64,000 nt of DNA, taken from assembly GCF_000657795.2 (NCBI RefSeq), contig NZ_JHEP02000006.1, positions 186,001 through 250,000 on the forward strand, read 5' to 3'. The stretch is from Bordetella pseudohinzii. GTDB lineage: Bacteria > Pseudomonadota > Gammaproteobacteria > Burkholderiales > Burkholderiaceae_B. Shown here in pieces: positions 1 through 8,629 of the stretch (the stretch's first letter is position 1; each line of letters begins with the position of its first letter). The position numbers and the translations under genes were made by a program. The notes under the pieces are model-generated. The model did not search any database. It was given only the letters and a program-made list of their open reading frames with translations, and was not told where the DNA came from.

Positions 1-654
1 GGGGAAGAGGAACATATTCACCACCGAGTGCTCGAAGCCCATGGCGAAGAACAGCATGATGGGCATCCACATGGCGATGACCTTGCCGCTCACGCTGGTG
101 GAGATCATGGCCCCGACCACGCCCAGCGATACCATCCAGTTGCACAGCACGGCCCGGATAAAGATGGTCAGCATGCCGGCCGCGCCGTATTCCTTGTAGC
201 CCAGGGTGCGGTTCTCGCCGATATGCGAGATGACCTCGCCCACTTTGTTGGGCGGGGTCGAAAAACCGTAGGTGAAGACGATGGACATCATCAGGGCCAC
301 GGTCAGCGCGCCCAGGAAGTTGCCGGTGAAGACCACGCCCCAATGCTTGAGCACGGCCTTGGGCGTGACGCCCGGGCGGCGTTCGATGAGGGCCAGCGGC
401 GTGAGCACGAAGACGCCCGTCAGCAGGTCGAAACCCATGAGGTAGAGGATGCAGAAACCCACCGGGAACAGCGCCGCGCCCAGAATGGCCGAGCCGGTCT
501 GCACGGTGACCGTGACGGCGAAGACCGCCGCCAGGGCGAGGATGCCGCCCGCCATGTAGGAGCGGATCAGGACATCGCGCGTGGCCATGTGGATCTTGGA
601 CTCGCCGGCGTCGACCATCTTGGTGACGAACTCGGAAGGAACAATGTAGGACAT
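1..654 (-). CDS. Formate/nitrite transporter (FNT family), 3' end cut by the window edge
   Basis: Membrane channel of the FocA/NirC family, expected to move nitrite or formate across the inner membrane. 218 residues are visible, beginning MSYIVPSEFVTKM, with several long hydrophobic segments. The pieces GNFLGAL and RAVLCNWMVSLGV match conserved FNT helix-break regions. The gene lies 36 nt downstream of nirD on the same strand, so it is probably the nitrite importer or exporter (nirC-type) of the nirBD operon. The C-terminus lies beyond base 1. Substrate is inferred from context only; a formate channel cannot be excluded. Confidence 0.88.
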   Translation of the reverse strand, partial: MSYIVPSEFVTKMVDAGESKIHMATRDVLIRSYMAGGILALAAVFAVTVTVQTGSAILGAALFPVGFCILYLMGFDLLTGVFVLTPLALIERRPGVTPKAVLKHWGVVFTGNFLGALTVALMMSIVFTYGFSTPPNKVGEVISHIGENRTLGYKEYGAAGMLTIFIRAVLCNWMVSLGVVGAMISTSVSGKVIAMWMPIMLFFAMGFEHSVVNMFLFP

Positions 655-690
655 GATGGAACCCCTTGCTTGGTATGGGACAACGTGGAA

Positions 691-1026
691 TCAGGCTGTG
701 AAGCAGACCTCGACGGTCTCGCCATTGAGCCGGGCGGGCCAGGCCGGCAGGTGTTCGGCGGGCTGCTCCACGCAGGAGCCGTCGCGCAAACGGAAGTGCT
801 GTTTGTAGAGCGGCGAGGCCACGACCAGCTCGCCCGCCATCCGGCCGAGAATGCCGCGGCCGATGACATTGGCGCCGGAGCGCGGATCCCGGTTGCCCAC
901 GGCGTAGACGGCCTCGTCTTCGGGCAGGTAGAAGAGGGCGATCTGCTGCCCGTCCAGCCAGGCCACCACGCCGGAATGGGCCACCAGGTCACGGCGCAGG
1001 CAGAGCGCTTGCCAGTCTTGGCTCAT
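691..1026 (-). CDS. nirD: Nitrite reductase (NADH) small subunit NirD
   Basis: Small subunit of the cytoplasmic assimilatory or dissimilatory NADH-nitrite reductase, partner of NirB in reducing nitrite to ammonium. The 111 residues form a Rieske-like fold typical of NirD; no CxH/CxxH cluster ligands are visible, as is usual in this family. Its ATG shares one base with the nirB stop codon (TGATG arrangement), so the pair is translationally coupled. The FNT transporter follows 36 nt downstream. Confidence 0.93.
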   Translation of the reverse strand: MSQDWQALCLRRDLVAHSGVVAWLDGQQIALFYLPEDEAVYAVGNRDPRSGANVIGRGILGRMAGELVVASPLYKQHFRLRDGSCVEQPAEHLPAWPARLNGETVEVCFTA

Positions 1027-3566
1027 CAGGTCTGCTCCTCGACAGCCAGGGATTCGGCGCGCGCCGGCCGGCGCTGGCCTCTTTCCTCGACAAAGCGGAT
1101 ATCGGGATCGGCGCGCCCGTCATTGACAAAGGTGCGGAAGCGCTTGAGTTTCTCCGGGTCGGACAGGGTGTTGGCCCATTCGCATTCGTAGCGGTCGACG
1201 ACGTCCTGCATCTGCTGCTCCAATTCCGCGCCCAGGCCCAGGCTGTCCTCGAGCACCACGGCTTTCAGGTAGTCCAGCCCGCCTTCCAGCGATTCGCGCC
1301 ATACCGATGTGCGTTGCAGCTTGTCGGCGGTGCGGATGTAGAACATCAGCAGGCGGTCGATGGCGCGGATCAGCGCGGCGTCGTCCAGGTCGGTGGCGAA
1401 GAGCTCGGCATGGCGCGGGCGCATGCCGCCGTTGCCGCAGACATAGAGGTTCCAGCCTTTCTCGGTGGCGATGACGCCGATGTCCTTGCTCTGGGCCTCG
1501 GCGCATTCGCGGGTGCAGCCCGAGACCGCGAACTTCAGCTTGTGCGGCGCGCGCAGGCCCTTGTAGCGGTCCTCCAGGCGCAGGGCCATGGCCACGCTGT
1601 CCTGTACGCCGTAGCGGCACCAGGTGCTGCCCACGCAGGATTTCACGGTGCGCGTGGCCTTGCCATAGGCATGGCCGGTCTCGAAACCCGCGGCGATGAG
1701 TTCGGCCCAGATGTCGGGCAGTTCGTGCAGTTGCGCGCCGAACAGGTCGATACGCTGGCCGCCGGTGATTTTCGTGTAGAGCTGGTATTTCCTGGCCACC
1801 GTGCCGATGGCGATGAGGCCTTCGGGCGTGATTTCGCCGCCCGGGATGCGCGGCACCACGGAATAGCTGCCGTTTTTCTGCATATTGGCCATGAAGGTGT
1901 CATTGGTGTCCTGCAGCGGCACCAGCGGGGGATCCTGGATGGGCTGGTTCCAGCAGGAAGCGAGAATGGAGGCCACGGCGGGTTTGCAGATATCGCAGCC
2001 TATGCTGCCCTTGCCGTGGCGCGCCAGCACCGCTTCGAAGCTCCGCAGGCCCTGCACGCGCACCAGGGCATAGATTTCCTGCCGCGTATGCGGGAAGTGT
2101 TCGCAGAGGCTGTGGTCCACCTTGACCCCGCGCGCGCCGAGCTCATGCTCGACCACCTGCTTGAGCAGCGTGGCGCAGCCGCCGCAGCCCGAGGCGGCCT
2201 TGGTGCAGGCCTTGACCGCGCCCAGGTCGCCGCAGCCCTGGTCCAGGGCTGCCTGTATGGCCGCCTTGCTGACGTTGTGGCAGGAGCAGATGGTGGCCGC
2301 CGCCGGCAGGGCCGCGGGCCCGAGCAGGGGCGCGCCTTCGCCGCGCGGCAGGATCAGGCTGGCCGGATCGGCCGGCGCGGCCAGGCCGTTCTGGACATAT
2401 TGCAGCAGGGTGTCGTAGTAGCTGTTGTCGCCCACCAGCACCGCGCCCAGCACGGTCTTGCCGTCGCCGGACACCACCAGCCTGCGATAGCCCGCGCCGG
2501 CTTCGTCGATGTAACGGTAGCTGCGTGAACCGGGGGTCTTGCCGTGCGCGTCGCCGATCGAGCCCACGTCCACGCCCAGCAGCTTGAGCCGGGTCGACAT
2601 ATCGGCGCCGCCGAAGGCTTCGGCGGCCTGGCCGCAAAGCGCGGCCGCGACGCAGCGCGCCATCTGGTAGCCAGGCGCGACCAGGCCATACACCGCGCCG
2701 TTCACGGCGGCGCATTCACCGATGGCGTAGATGTCCGGGTCGCTGCTGAGGCACCGGGCATCGACGGCCACGCCGCCGCGCTCGCCCAGGGCCAGGCCGG
2801 CGCTGCGCGCCAGGCCGTCGCGCGGCCGGATGCCGGCCGAGAACACCACCAGGTCGGTTTCCAGCGGCTCGTGGTCGACGAAACGCAGCCGGTAGCGGTG
2901 GCGGCTGCCGGGCCGTATCGCCTCGGTGGCCCGCGACAGGTGCACGCCCACGCCCAGCGCCTCGATGCGCGCCTTCAGCGCCGCGCCCCCGGCTTCGTCC
3001 AGCTGCACGGGCATCAGCCGGGGCGCGAACTCCACCACATGCGCCTCCAGGCCCAGATGCTTGAGCGCATTGGCGGCTTCCAGGCCGAGCAGGCCGCCGC
3101 CCACCACCGTGCCGCGCCGGGCGCCCTGCGAGGCCGCCAGCCGTATGCGGTCCAGGTCCTGCAGCGTGCGGTAGACCAGCGGCTCATCCGGCGCGCCGGC
3201 GATGGCCGGCACGAAAGGGAAGGAGCCGGTGGCGAGCACCAGCTTGTCATAAGCATGCTCGCCCTGCGCGGTGCTGACCACGCGGCGCTGTCGGTCGATC
3301 CGCGTGACGCGCTCGGCCAGGCGCAGCGTGATGCCGGGCTGGCGGTAGAGGCTGCCATCATCCAGCGACATGGCGGCGGCGTCGCGTCCGGCCAGATAGT
3401 CGGAGAGATGGACACGGTCGTAGGCGCGCTGGGGCTCTTCGCCCAGGACCAGGACCTGCCATTGCGCCAGGCCGTCCCGCGCGGCGAGTTGTTCGACGAA
3501 GTGATGGCCGACCATGCCGTTGCCGATCACGATCAGGCGGGGTTTGGCGGAGGTGCTGTCTTGCAT
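1026..3566 (-). CDS. nirB: Nitrite reductase (NADH) large subunit NirB
   Basis: Siroheme- and FAD-containing catalytic subunit that reduces nitrite to ammonium with NADH. 846 residues, the usual NirB size. From the N-terminus: a pyridine-nucleotide-disulphide oxidoreductase domain (GNGMVGHHFVE, TVVGGGLLGLEAA, YAIGECA), a BFD-like [2Fe-2S] region (CSCHNVSK, SGCGGCA), a second small Cys-rich piece (IGCDICKPAVASI), then the nitrite/sulphite reductase domains with the Fe4S4-siroheme ligands in KSCVGSTWCRYG and VSGCTRECAEAQSKDIG. The open frame runs back to 3836, but MQDSTSAKPR at 3566 is the natural start of the flavoprotein domain and has GGAT about 8 nt upstream. The leader carries a terminator-like hairpin (see 3597-3635). 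Confidence 0.95.
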   Translation of the reverse strand: MQDSTSAKPRLIVIGNGMVGHHFVEQLAARDGLAQWQVLVLGEEPQRAYDRVHLSDYLAGRDAAAMSLDDGSLYRQPGITLRLAERVTRIDRQRRVVSTAQGEHAYDKLVLATGSFPFVPAIAGAPDEPLVYRTLQDLDRIRLAASQGARRGTVVGGGLLGLEAANALKHLGLEAHVVEFAPRLMPVQLDEAGGAALKARIEALGVGVHLSRATEAIRPGSRHRYRLRFVDHEPLETDLVVFSAGIRPRDGLARSAGLALGERGGVAVDARCLSSDPDIYAIGECAAVNGAVYGLVAPGYQMARCVAAALCGQAAEAFGGADMSTRLKLLGVDVGSIGDAHGKTPGSRSYRYIDEAGAGYRRLVVSGDGKTVLGAVLVGDNSYYDTLLQYVQNGLAAPADPASLILPRGEGAPLLGPAALPAAATICSCHNVSKAAIQAALDQGCGDLGAVKACTKAASGCGGCATLLKQVVEHELGARGVKVDHSLCEHFPHTRQEIYALVRVQGLRSFEAVLARHGKGSIGCDICKPAVASILASCWNQPIQDPPLVPLQDTNDTFMANMQKNGSYSVVPRIPGGEITPEGLIAIGTVARKYQLYTKITGGQRIDLFGAQLHELPDIWAELIAAGFETGHAYGKATRTVKSCVGSTWCRYGVQDSVAMALRLEDRYKGLRAPHKLKFAVSGCTRECAEAQSKDIGVIATEKGWNLYVCGNGGMRPRHAELFATDLDDAALIRAIDRLLMFYIRTADKLQRTSVWRESLEGGLDYLKAVVLEDSLGLGAELEQQMQDVVDRYECEWANTLSDPEKLKRFRTFVNDGRADPDIRFVEERGQRRPARAESLAVEEQT

Positions 3567-3596
3567 CGCATATCCATGGCAAGGCAGGCCCAATGC

Positions 3597-3635
3597 AAAA
3601 AGGCGCCCGTGACCTGGAGAGGTCGGGGCGCCTTT
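3597..3635 (-). terminator. Intrinsic-terminator-like hairpin in the nirB leader (candidate attenuator)
   Basis: Read on the minus strand, AAAGGCGCCC pairs perfectly with GGGCGCCTTT, an inner GACC/GGTC stem closes a six-base loop, and the distal arm runs into five T residues. It ends about 30 nt before the nirB ATG. This is the form of a Rho-independent terminator inside the leader of the gene it precedes. It could instead end an upstream minus-strand small RNA. Confidence 0.6.
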
Positions 3636-3752
3636 GCCTGGGGACTGCACGGTTTGTCTGTTGGCGGAGACCGCCATGAAAAGGATCAAGCAAGCTTTGT
3701 GCCAGGCGGCCGCGCCAGGGGGCGCGGGCGGCGCGTCATGTTGCGCTGCACG

Positions 3753-3778
3753 ATGCTGGTGCGCGGGCGCACCAGCAT
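3753..3778. promoter_or_regulatory. 26-bp near-perfect palindrome between nirB and usp
   Basis: ATGCTGGTGCGC is followed by its reverse complement across a 2-bp centre, so 12 of 13 base pairs match. It may be a protein-binding site or, in the nirB leader RNA, a very stable hairpin upstream of the terminator-like stem. Confidence 0.45.
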
Positions 3779-3822
3779 GGTTCCGGTCTTGCGCCATGAG
3801 GGGGCCCGGTTTGCGCGCGGCC

Positions 3823-3836
3823 TTGATCCGGCGCAA
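3823..3836 (+). promoter_or_regulatory. Imperfect FNR/ANR-type box upstream of usp
   Basis: TTGATCCGGCGCAA matches 8 of 10 defined positions of the FNR consensus TTGAT-N4-ATCAA. It sits 79 bp before the usp start codon. The second usp gene in this window has a perfect box (39341-39354), which supports reading this one as genuine. Confidence 0.4.
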
Positions 3837-3914
3837 TATGAGGCAAGCATGGCCGAGTTACTGTGTCGCTCCCCCTGGGCCTGGCGGGCCCGTCATCCAG
3901 AAAGAGGAAGCTCC

Positions 3915-4352
3915 ATGTACAAGCACATCCTGATCCCCACCGACGGTTCCGATCTGGCCGAACGCGCGGTCGAGCAGGGGCTGGCCCTGGCCCGCAAACT
4001 GGGCGCCCGCGTGACGCTGATCCAAGTCATCCAGCCCTTGCGCGCGCCGGCCGGCGAGTCGGTCCAGCTGCGCGGTACCCTGGAAGAATACGAGCGCGAA
4101 GAGCATCGCCAGGCCGAACAATGGCTGGCCCAGGCGGCCGCGCGCGCCGCCGATGCCGGCGTGCCCTGCGAAGCCGTGACGGCCGTCAATGTCCAGCCCT
4201 ATGACGCCATCGTGGCGACCGCAAGCGAAAAAGGCTGCGACCTGATCGCCATCGCCTCGCATGGCCGCAGCGGCCTGTCGGCCATGCTGCTGGGCAGCGT
4301 GACCCAGAAGGTGCTGGCCCATACGGATCTGCCGGTGCTGGTCTACCGCTGA
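3915..4352 (+). CDS. Universal stress protein, UspA family
   Basis: Small cytoplasmic stress protein of 145 residues. It opens with the family hallmark MYKHILIPTDGSDLAERA and carries the ATP-binding motif G-x2-G-x9-G(S) in ASHGRSGLSAMLLGSV near the C-terminus, so it probably binds ATP. ATG 3915 is preceded by AGAGGAAG at a normal distance. It is divergent from nirBD and has an FNR-like box upstream, suggesting expression under oxygen limitation. A second, related usp gene lies at 39430. Confidence 0.92.
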   Translation: MYKHILIPTDGSDLAERAVEQGLALARKLGARVTLIQVIQPLRAPAGESVQLRGTLEEYEREEHRQAEQWLAQAAARAADAGVPCEAVTAVNVQPYDAIVATASEKGCDLIAIASHGRSGLSAMLLGSVTQKVLAHTDLPVLVYR

Positions 4353-4365
4353 TCCGGGCCGCGCG

Positions 4366-4731
4366 TCAGGCGAGATGCGTAATGAAGTAGATCTTCTTGA
4401 CGAACTCGTCGACCTCCCAGTGGCCTTTGTAGCCTTCCGGCATGATGAAGGGATCGCCGGGCCGCAGCTCATGCACCGTGCCGTCGGGATCGACGATGCG
4501 GGCCTGGCCTTCCAGGATGTAGCCGAACTCGATATAGCCCGTCGTGTCGGAGCGGAACTTGCCGGCGCTGCTTTCCCACACCCCGGACAGCACCCGGCCT
4601 TCATTGCCTTCAAAGGCGTTGACGCTGCGGAACTCGGTATTGCCCTCGATGGGGCGGCGCGGCTTGCCGATCTCGGGGTCGGCAAGCGGGCCGGTGCCAA
4701 TGCGCACCAGGCGGGAAGCATTGTGGGACAC
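4366..4731 (-). CDS. Cupin-domain protein
   Basis: A single small beta-barrel (cupin) protein of about 121 residues. Cupin motif 1 is near FGYILEGQARIVDPDG and motif 2 is in RPGDPFIMPEGYKGHWEV. It resembles the DUF861 / EutQ-like cupins described as sugar- or amine-binding, but no substrate can be named. The start is uncertain: the frame stays open to 4806, no ATG precedes the domain, and I chose GTG 4731 because it directly precedes the conserved part. It is convergent with usp, 13 bp away. Confidence 0.75.
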   Translation of the reverse strand: MSHNASRLVRIGTGPLADPEIGKPRRPIEGNTEFRSVNAFEGNEGRVLSGVWESSAGKFRSDTTGYIEFGYILEGQARIVDPDGTVHELRPGDPFIMPEGYKGHWEVDEFVKKIYFITHLA

Positions 4732-4874
4732 GATGGGTAACTCGGGTAAGGGCCGCGCGGCGCGCGGCAAGCGGCATGATACCCGCCGTCTGCTGCGGCG
4801 GCGCAACAGCGCTATGGCGCTTCCCCCTGCTTTGTGTCAGTCTGGTGTCAATGATGTGACGCAGGGGTGGATGT

Positions 4875-5471
4875 ATGCAGGTGCCTTACTTCTCGCAATG
4901 GGAGTCCGCCGATCTGGCGCCGGAGCTGGTGGCCGGCACGGCAACATTGCGCGAGGATCCGTTGTGGCGCGCGTCGGGCGCCGTCACGCAGGACGAATAT
5001 ATCGAATGGGCCAACCACGTCTGCGGCATGGCCTGCCTGAAAATGGTGCTGGCCGCCCGCCTGGGCCGGGTGGAGCCCACGCTGACGCTTGCCCGGCTGG
5101 CCACCCGCTATGGCGCCTACGAAGTCGGCCCCGAGAATATCCGCGGCATGATCTATGCCCCCTTCGTAGCCATGCTGTCGGCCGAATACGGCCTGGCCGC
5201 CGAAATCAAGACGGCGCTGCCCGCCCGCGCGCTGCCCGGCCTGCTGGACCGCGGCCGTCTCTATATGGCGTCGGTGCATGCTTCCATCCGCATGCCGCAA
5301 AGCGCGCCGCCGCGGCGCGGCGGGCATCTGGTGCTGATCACCGAGGCCGACGGGCAGCGCGTGGTCTTTCATAACCCGTCCGGCGACTCCGCCGCATCGC
5401 GCGCCGACGTCTGTCTGCCGGCCGGCGTGTTCGAGCGCTTCTACGCCGAACGCGGGGTGCTCATCCACTGA
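4875..5471 (+). CDS. C39-like papain-fold cysteine peptidase
   Basis: 198-residue protein of the Peptidase_C39_2 type. The probable catalytic Cys lies in NHVCGMACLKMVL near residue 50, the His in RGGHLVLITEA near residue 155, followed by an Asn/Asp position in VVFHNPSG. No signal peptide or transport domain is present, so it is a free-standing cytoplasmic protein rather than a bacteriocin exporter. The frame starts cleanly with ATG 4875. It stands alone between a divergent cupin gene and convergent nudC. Substrate unknown. Confidence 0.75.
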   Translation: MQVPYFSQWESADLAPELVAGTATLREDPLWRASGAVTQDEYIEWANHVCGMACLKMVLAARLGRVEPTLTLARLATRYGAYEVGPENIRGMIYAPFVAMLSAEYGLAAEIKTALPARALPGLLDRGRLYMASVHASIRMPQSAPPRRGGHLVLITEADGQRVVFHNPSGDSAASRADVCLPAGVFERFYAERGVLIH

Positions 5472-5475
5472 GCCT

Positions 5476-6249
5476 TCAGACCTCGACCAGCCGGGCGCCG
5501 GGCGGCAGGTTGGCGCGCACCAGGCGGCCGGCGATCGATTGCACCATGGGGATGTTGGGGATGGCGTCGCCCGGCCCGAACCACTGGGCATCCGAGATTT
5601 CGTCTTCCTGCACGCGGACCTCGCCGCCGTCGTACTCGGCCGTGAAGGCAATCATCAGCGAATGCGGGAAGGGCCAGGACTGGCTGCCGAAATACCGCAG
5701 GTCGCGCAGTTTCAGGCCGACTTCTTCGGCGACTTCGCGGTGCACGGCCTCCTCGATGCTTTCGCCGGCCTCGACGAAACCGGCCAGGGCCGTGTAGCGC
5801 GCCGTGGCGTAACGCGCATGGCGCGCCAGCAGGATGTGCTCGCCGCGCTTGATCAGCACCATCATCGCCGGCGAGATCCGCGGGTAGGCATGCAGGCCGC
5901 AATGGGGGCACTGCAGGCAGAGCTCGCGCGTCGAGTGCTGCATGGGCGTGGCACAGACGCCGCAGAAGCGATGGGTGCGGACCCATTCGGCGATCTGGAA
6001 GGCGCGCCCGGCCAGCGCGGCCTGCTCGCCCAGTTCGGGCAGCAGGGCGCGCAGCTTGCGAAAGGCGTAGCCGCTGGGCGGCTCGATGTCGCGCGCCACG
6101 TGGATGCTGCGGTATGGCGATTCGGGCAGGTGCCACAGCGGCTGCATGGATTCGATGCGTATGCCCAGGAAGGCGCAGACGCTGGCATCGGGCAGTTCGA
6201 TGCCTGCCGCGCGCACCAGCAGCTCGTCGCCGCGAAAAATGAAGTTCAC
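5476..6249 (-). CDS. nudC: NADH pyrophosphatase / RNA deNADding enzyme NudC
   Basis: Nudix hydrolase that cleaves NAD(H) and removes NAD caps from RNA. With the GTG start at 6249 it is 257 residues, the same as the E. coli enzyme. GGAA lies upstream of that GTG; the frame remains open to 6381 but that extension is low-complexity. A zinc ribbon (FCGVCATP ... CLQCPHC) precedes the Nudix box GFVEAGESIEEAVHREVAEEVG. The NudC signature after the box reads SQSWPFPHS, with Ser replacing the usual Pro. It ends 4 bp from the convergent C39-like gene. Confidence 0.93.
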   Translation of the reverse strand: MNFIFRGDELLVRAAGIELPDASVCAFLGIRIESMQPLWHLPESPYRSIHVARDIEPPSGYAFRKLRALLPELGEQAALAGRAFQIAEWVRTHRFCGVCATPMQHSTRELCLQCPHCGLHAYPRISPAMMVLIKRGEHILLARHARYATARYTALAGFVEAGESIEEAVHREVAEEVGLKLRDLRYFGSQSWPFPHSLMIAFTAEYDGGEVRVQEDEISDAQWFGPGDAIPNIPMVQSIAGRLVRANLPPGARLVEV

Positions 6250-6532
6250 GACCGTGTTCCTTGCTTGGCCAGGGAGAGGGCGGCCGGCATGGGGTTGCCG
6301 GTGGCGCAGCGGGCCGCGCCCAGGATAAGGGAGAGGTGAATGCTGTCCTGCATGAGATACCCCTGATGGAGGCACAAGCATATACCAGCGCGGGCCTCTG
6401 ATAGCATACGAGGCAACCGGAGCGGGATAAGCAGCGGCGCTCCGGGCATCCAGAGGTAAAGGGGGACCCGCCGGGCCATGCGCGGCGGGCGCAACAGCGC
6501 AGCGCCGGCCACGGCGGACCTGGGGGTGTTAC

Positions 6533-8629
6533 ATGACTGCGGTCGCCGGCAAATCACATGTCGCGGCTTTTGGGCTGGCCATCGTGCTGGCGGTATCCGG
6601 CGTCGTGCTGGGGATAGGCGGCGTCAAGCTGGCGCTGCTCGGAGGCTCCTGGTATTACGTCCTGACGGGCCTGGCCCTGGTGGCCGCCGGCGTTCTGCTC
6701 TGGCATCGCAATGCCTGGAGCGCCTGGCTTTATGCGGCCACGCTGGCCGGCACTCTGCTTTGGTCCCTGCTGCAGGTGGGCCTGGATTTCTGGGGCCTGC
6801 TGGCCCGGCTTGCCTTTCCCTGTCTGCTGGGCCTGGGTTTCTGGCTGCCGCCGGTGGTGCGCTCGCTGGCGCGCGGGCCGCGTTCCAACCGCGCCGCGCG
6901 TTTCATCACGGCGTTTTTCCTGCTGGTGTTCGCCATCCTGGTCATGGCGAGTGTGCTGCGCGGCGATCCCGCCAGCCCGCCGGAGATTCTGCCGGCCGTG
7001 CTGGCGCGCGTGCCAACGGGGCAGGCCGACGGCGAATGGCCGGGCGATCCGCAAGGCAGGCGTTTTTCCGCGCTGACCCAGGTCGGCCCCGACAATGTGG
7101 CTGGCCTGCGGGTGGCCTGGAGCTACCAGGGCGACGACAGCGACCGCGCCCGTCCTTTCGAGATCGCGCCGCTCAAGGTGGGCGACAGCCTCTATCTGTG
7201 TTCCAGCGCGTTGGTCGCCCTGGACGCCGACACCGGACGGCTGCGCTGGCGGCACCGCGATGAGCAGCGCGGTGCCACGCCGTCCTGCCGCGGCCTGGCC
7301 TATTACCGCGTGCCCGGCATGGAAGAGGGCGCGCTCTGCGCCGCGCGCCTGTACGCCACGACGGCCGACGCGCGCCTGATCGCCGTGGACGCCAAGAGCG
7401 GCCAGCCTTGCCGCAGCTTCGGCGGCCAGGGCCAGATCGACCTGCATCCGGCGGCGCCCATGCCCGGGCAGGAGTACATGGGATCGGCGCCGCGCGTGGT
7501 GCGCGGCAAGGTGGTGGTGGCCGGCTGGCTGCGCGATCAGCGTTCCCAAGCCGAGTCGGCGGGCGCCTTGCGCGCCTTCGATGCCGAGACCGGGCAGGCG
7601 GCATGGAGTTTCAGCCCGGCCACGCCCGACGCTCAGCCCGCGCTGCTGGGTCTGTCGCATGCCGGCGCCCCGCTGTCGGTCGACGAGACCCTGGGCGCCA
7701 TCTATCTGCCGACCGGCAACGCCATGCCCGACTACTATGGCCGCGCCGTCCAGGGCGCGGCCCAGCGCTATTCGAGCGCCGTCGTCGCGCTGGATGCGCA
7801 GACCGGCCAGGAGCGCTGGGTGTTCCAGACCACGCGCCACGATGTCTGGGGCGGCGATCTTGCCGCCCAGCCCACGCTGCTGGATCTGCAGTACAAGGGG
7901 CGCAAGCTGCCTGTGCTGGTGCAGGCCACGCGCCAAGGGCAGCTCTTCCTGCTGGACCGGCGCGACGGCCGGCCCTTGCGTCTGGACGTGGCGCTCAAGC
8001 CGGTCGCGCCGGCCGACGAAGAGTCCATGTGGGGCGTCACGCCCTTTGACCAGCTCTGGTGCCGGGTGCGCCTGCGCGCGGCCGGGCGGGAGGCGGACAA
8101 CCCCTCCTTCCTGCGGCTGCCCGGCCCGCTGGCGCCGTCGAGCTGGGGCGGCGTGGCCGCCGATCCGGAGCGCGGGCTGCTGGTGATCAATTGGGCGCCA
8201 GGCGCGGCCGCGCCCGGCCAGGGTTTGCTGGTCTCTCCGCTGGGCATGTCCTGCAATGCGCCGCCGCACAGCTATCTGACGGGCGTGGACCTGAATGATG
8301 GACACGTCCTGTGGAACACGCGCCTGGCGGCCTCGTACGAAGCGGCCTGGCTGTTCGCGCCCATGCCTACGCCGCCGCCGGCCGGCTCGCTGATCACGGG
8401 CGGCGGCCTGGTCTTCATCGCCACCGGGCAGGAGCAATCGCTGCGCGCCGTGGACCTGCGCTCCGGCGATGTGCTCTGGAAGAGCCGCTTGCCGGCCGGC
8501 TCGCAGGCCACGCCCTTGAGCTACCAGTCGGCCTCGGGCCGCCAGTTTGTCCTGGTGGCCACTGCCAGCCGGTCGCGGCAGGGCGGGGCGCAAGGCGTGC
8601 GGCTGACCGCCTATGCCCTGCCGCGCTGA
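6533..8629 (+). CDS. Membrane-bound PQQ-dependent dehydrogenase (glucose/quinate family)
   Basis: Quinoprotein that oxidises a sugar, polyol or quinate-type substrate in the periplasm and feeds electrons to ubiquinone. Residues 1-130 form about five membrane helices. The rest is the eight-bladed PQQ propeller, with KVGDSLYLCSS, WVFQTTRHDVWGGDLAAQPTLLD, LVQATRQGQLFLLDRRDGRPL and LITGGGLVFIATGQEQSLRAVDLRSGDVLW. At 698 residues it is roughly 100 shorter than glucose dehydrogenases of this type, so the substrate should not be assumed to be glucose. It stands alone, with no PQQ-synthesis genes in the window. Confidence 0.85.
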   Translation: MTAVAGKSHVAAFGLAIVLAVSGVVLGIGGVKLALLGGSWYYVLTGLALVAAGVLLWHRNAWSAWLYAATLAGTLLWSLLQVGLDFWGLLARLAFPCLLGLGFWLPPVVRSLARGPRSNRAARFITAFFLLVFAILVMASVLRGDPASPPEILPAVLARVPTGQADGEWPGDPQGRRFSALTQVGPDNVAGLRVAWSYQGDDSDRARPFEIAPLKVGDSLYLCSSALVALDADTGRLRWRHRDEQRGATPSCRGLAYYRVPGMEEGALCAARLYATTADARLIAVDAKSGQPCRSFGGQGQIDLHPAAPMPGQEYMGSAPRVVRGKVVVAGWLRDQRSQAESAGALRAFDAETGQAAWSFSPATPDAQPALLGLSHAGAPLSVDETLGAIYLPTGNAMPDYYGRAVQGAAQRYSSAVVALDAQTGQERWVFQTTRHDVWGGDLAAQPTLLDLQYKGRKLPVLVQATRQGQLFLLDRRDGRPLRLDVALKPVAPADEESMWGVTPFDQLWCRVRLRAAGREADNPSFLRLPGPLAPSSWGGVAADPERGLLVINWAPGAAAPGQGLLVSPLGMSCNAPPHSYLTGVDLNDGHVLWNTRLAASYEAAWLFAPMPTPPPAGSLITGGGLVFIATGQEQSLRAVDLRSGDVLWKSRLPAGSQATPLSYQSASGRQFVLVATASRSRQGGAQGVRLTAYALPR

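Larger units (their letters stand above)
3567..3914. other. Divergent intergenic region nirB / usp (348 bp)
   Basis: No gene is evident. It holds the nirB leader with a terminator-like hairpin (3597-3635), a near-perfect 26-bp palindrome (3753-3778) and an imperfect FNR/ANR box (3823-3836), so it is a complex control region for both divergent transcripts. A frame open across the whole region on the minus strand is low-complexity and has no recognisable start or domain. Confidence 0.6.

Noticed and set aside
3567-3836. N-terminal extension of NirB by 90 residues
   Set aside because: The extension is Ala/Pro/His-rich, crosses the leader hairpin and precedes the natural flavoprotein N-terminus at 3566.
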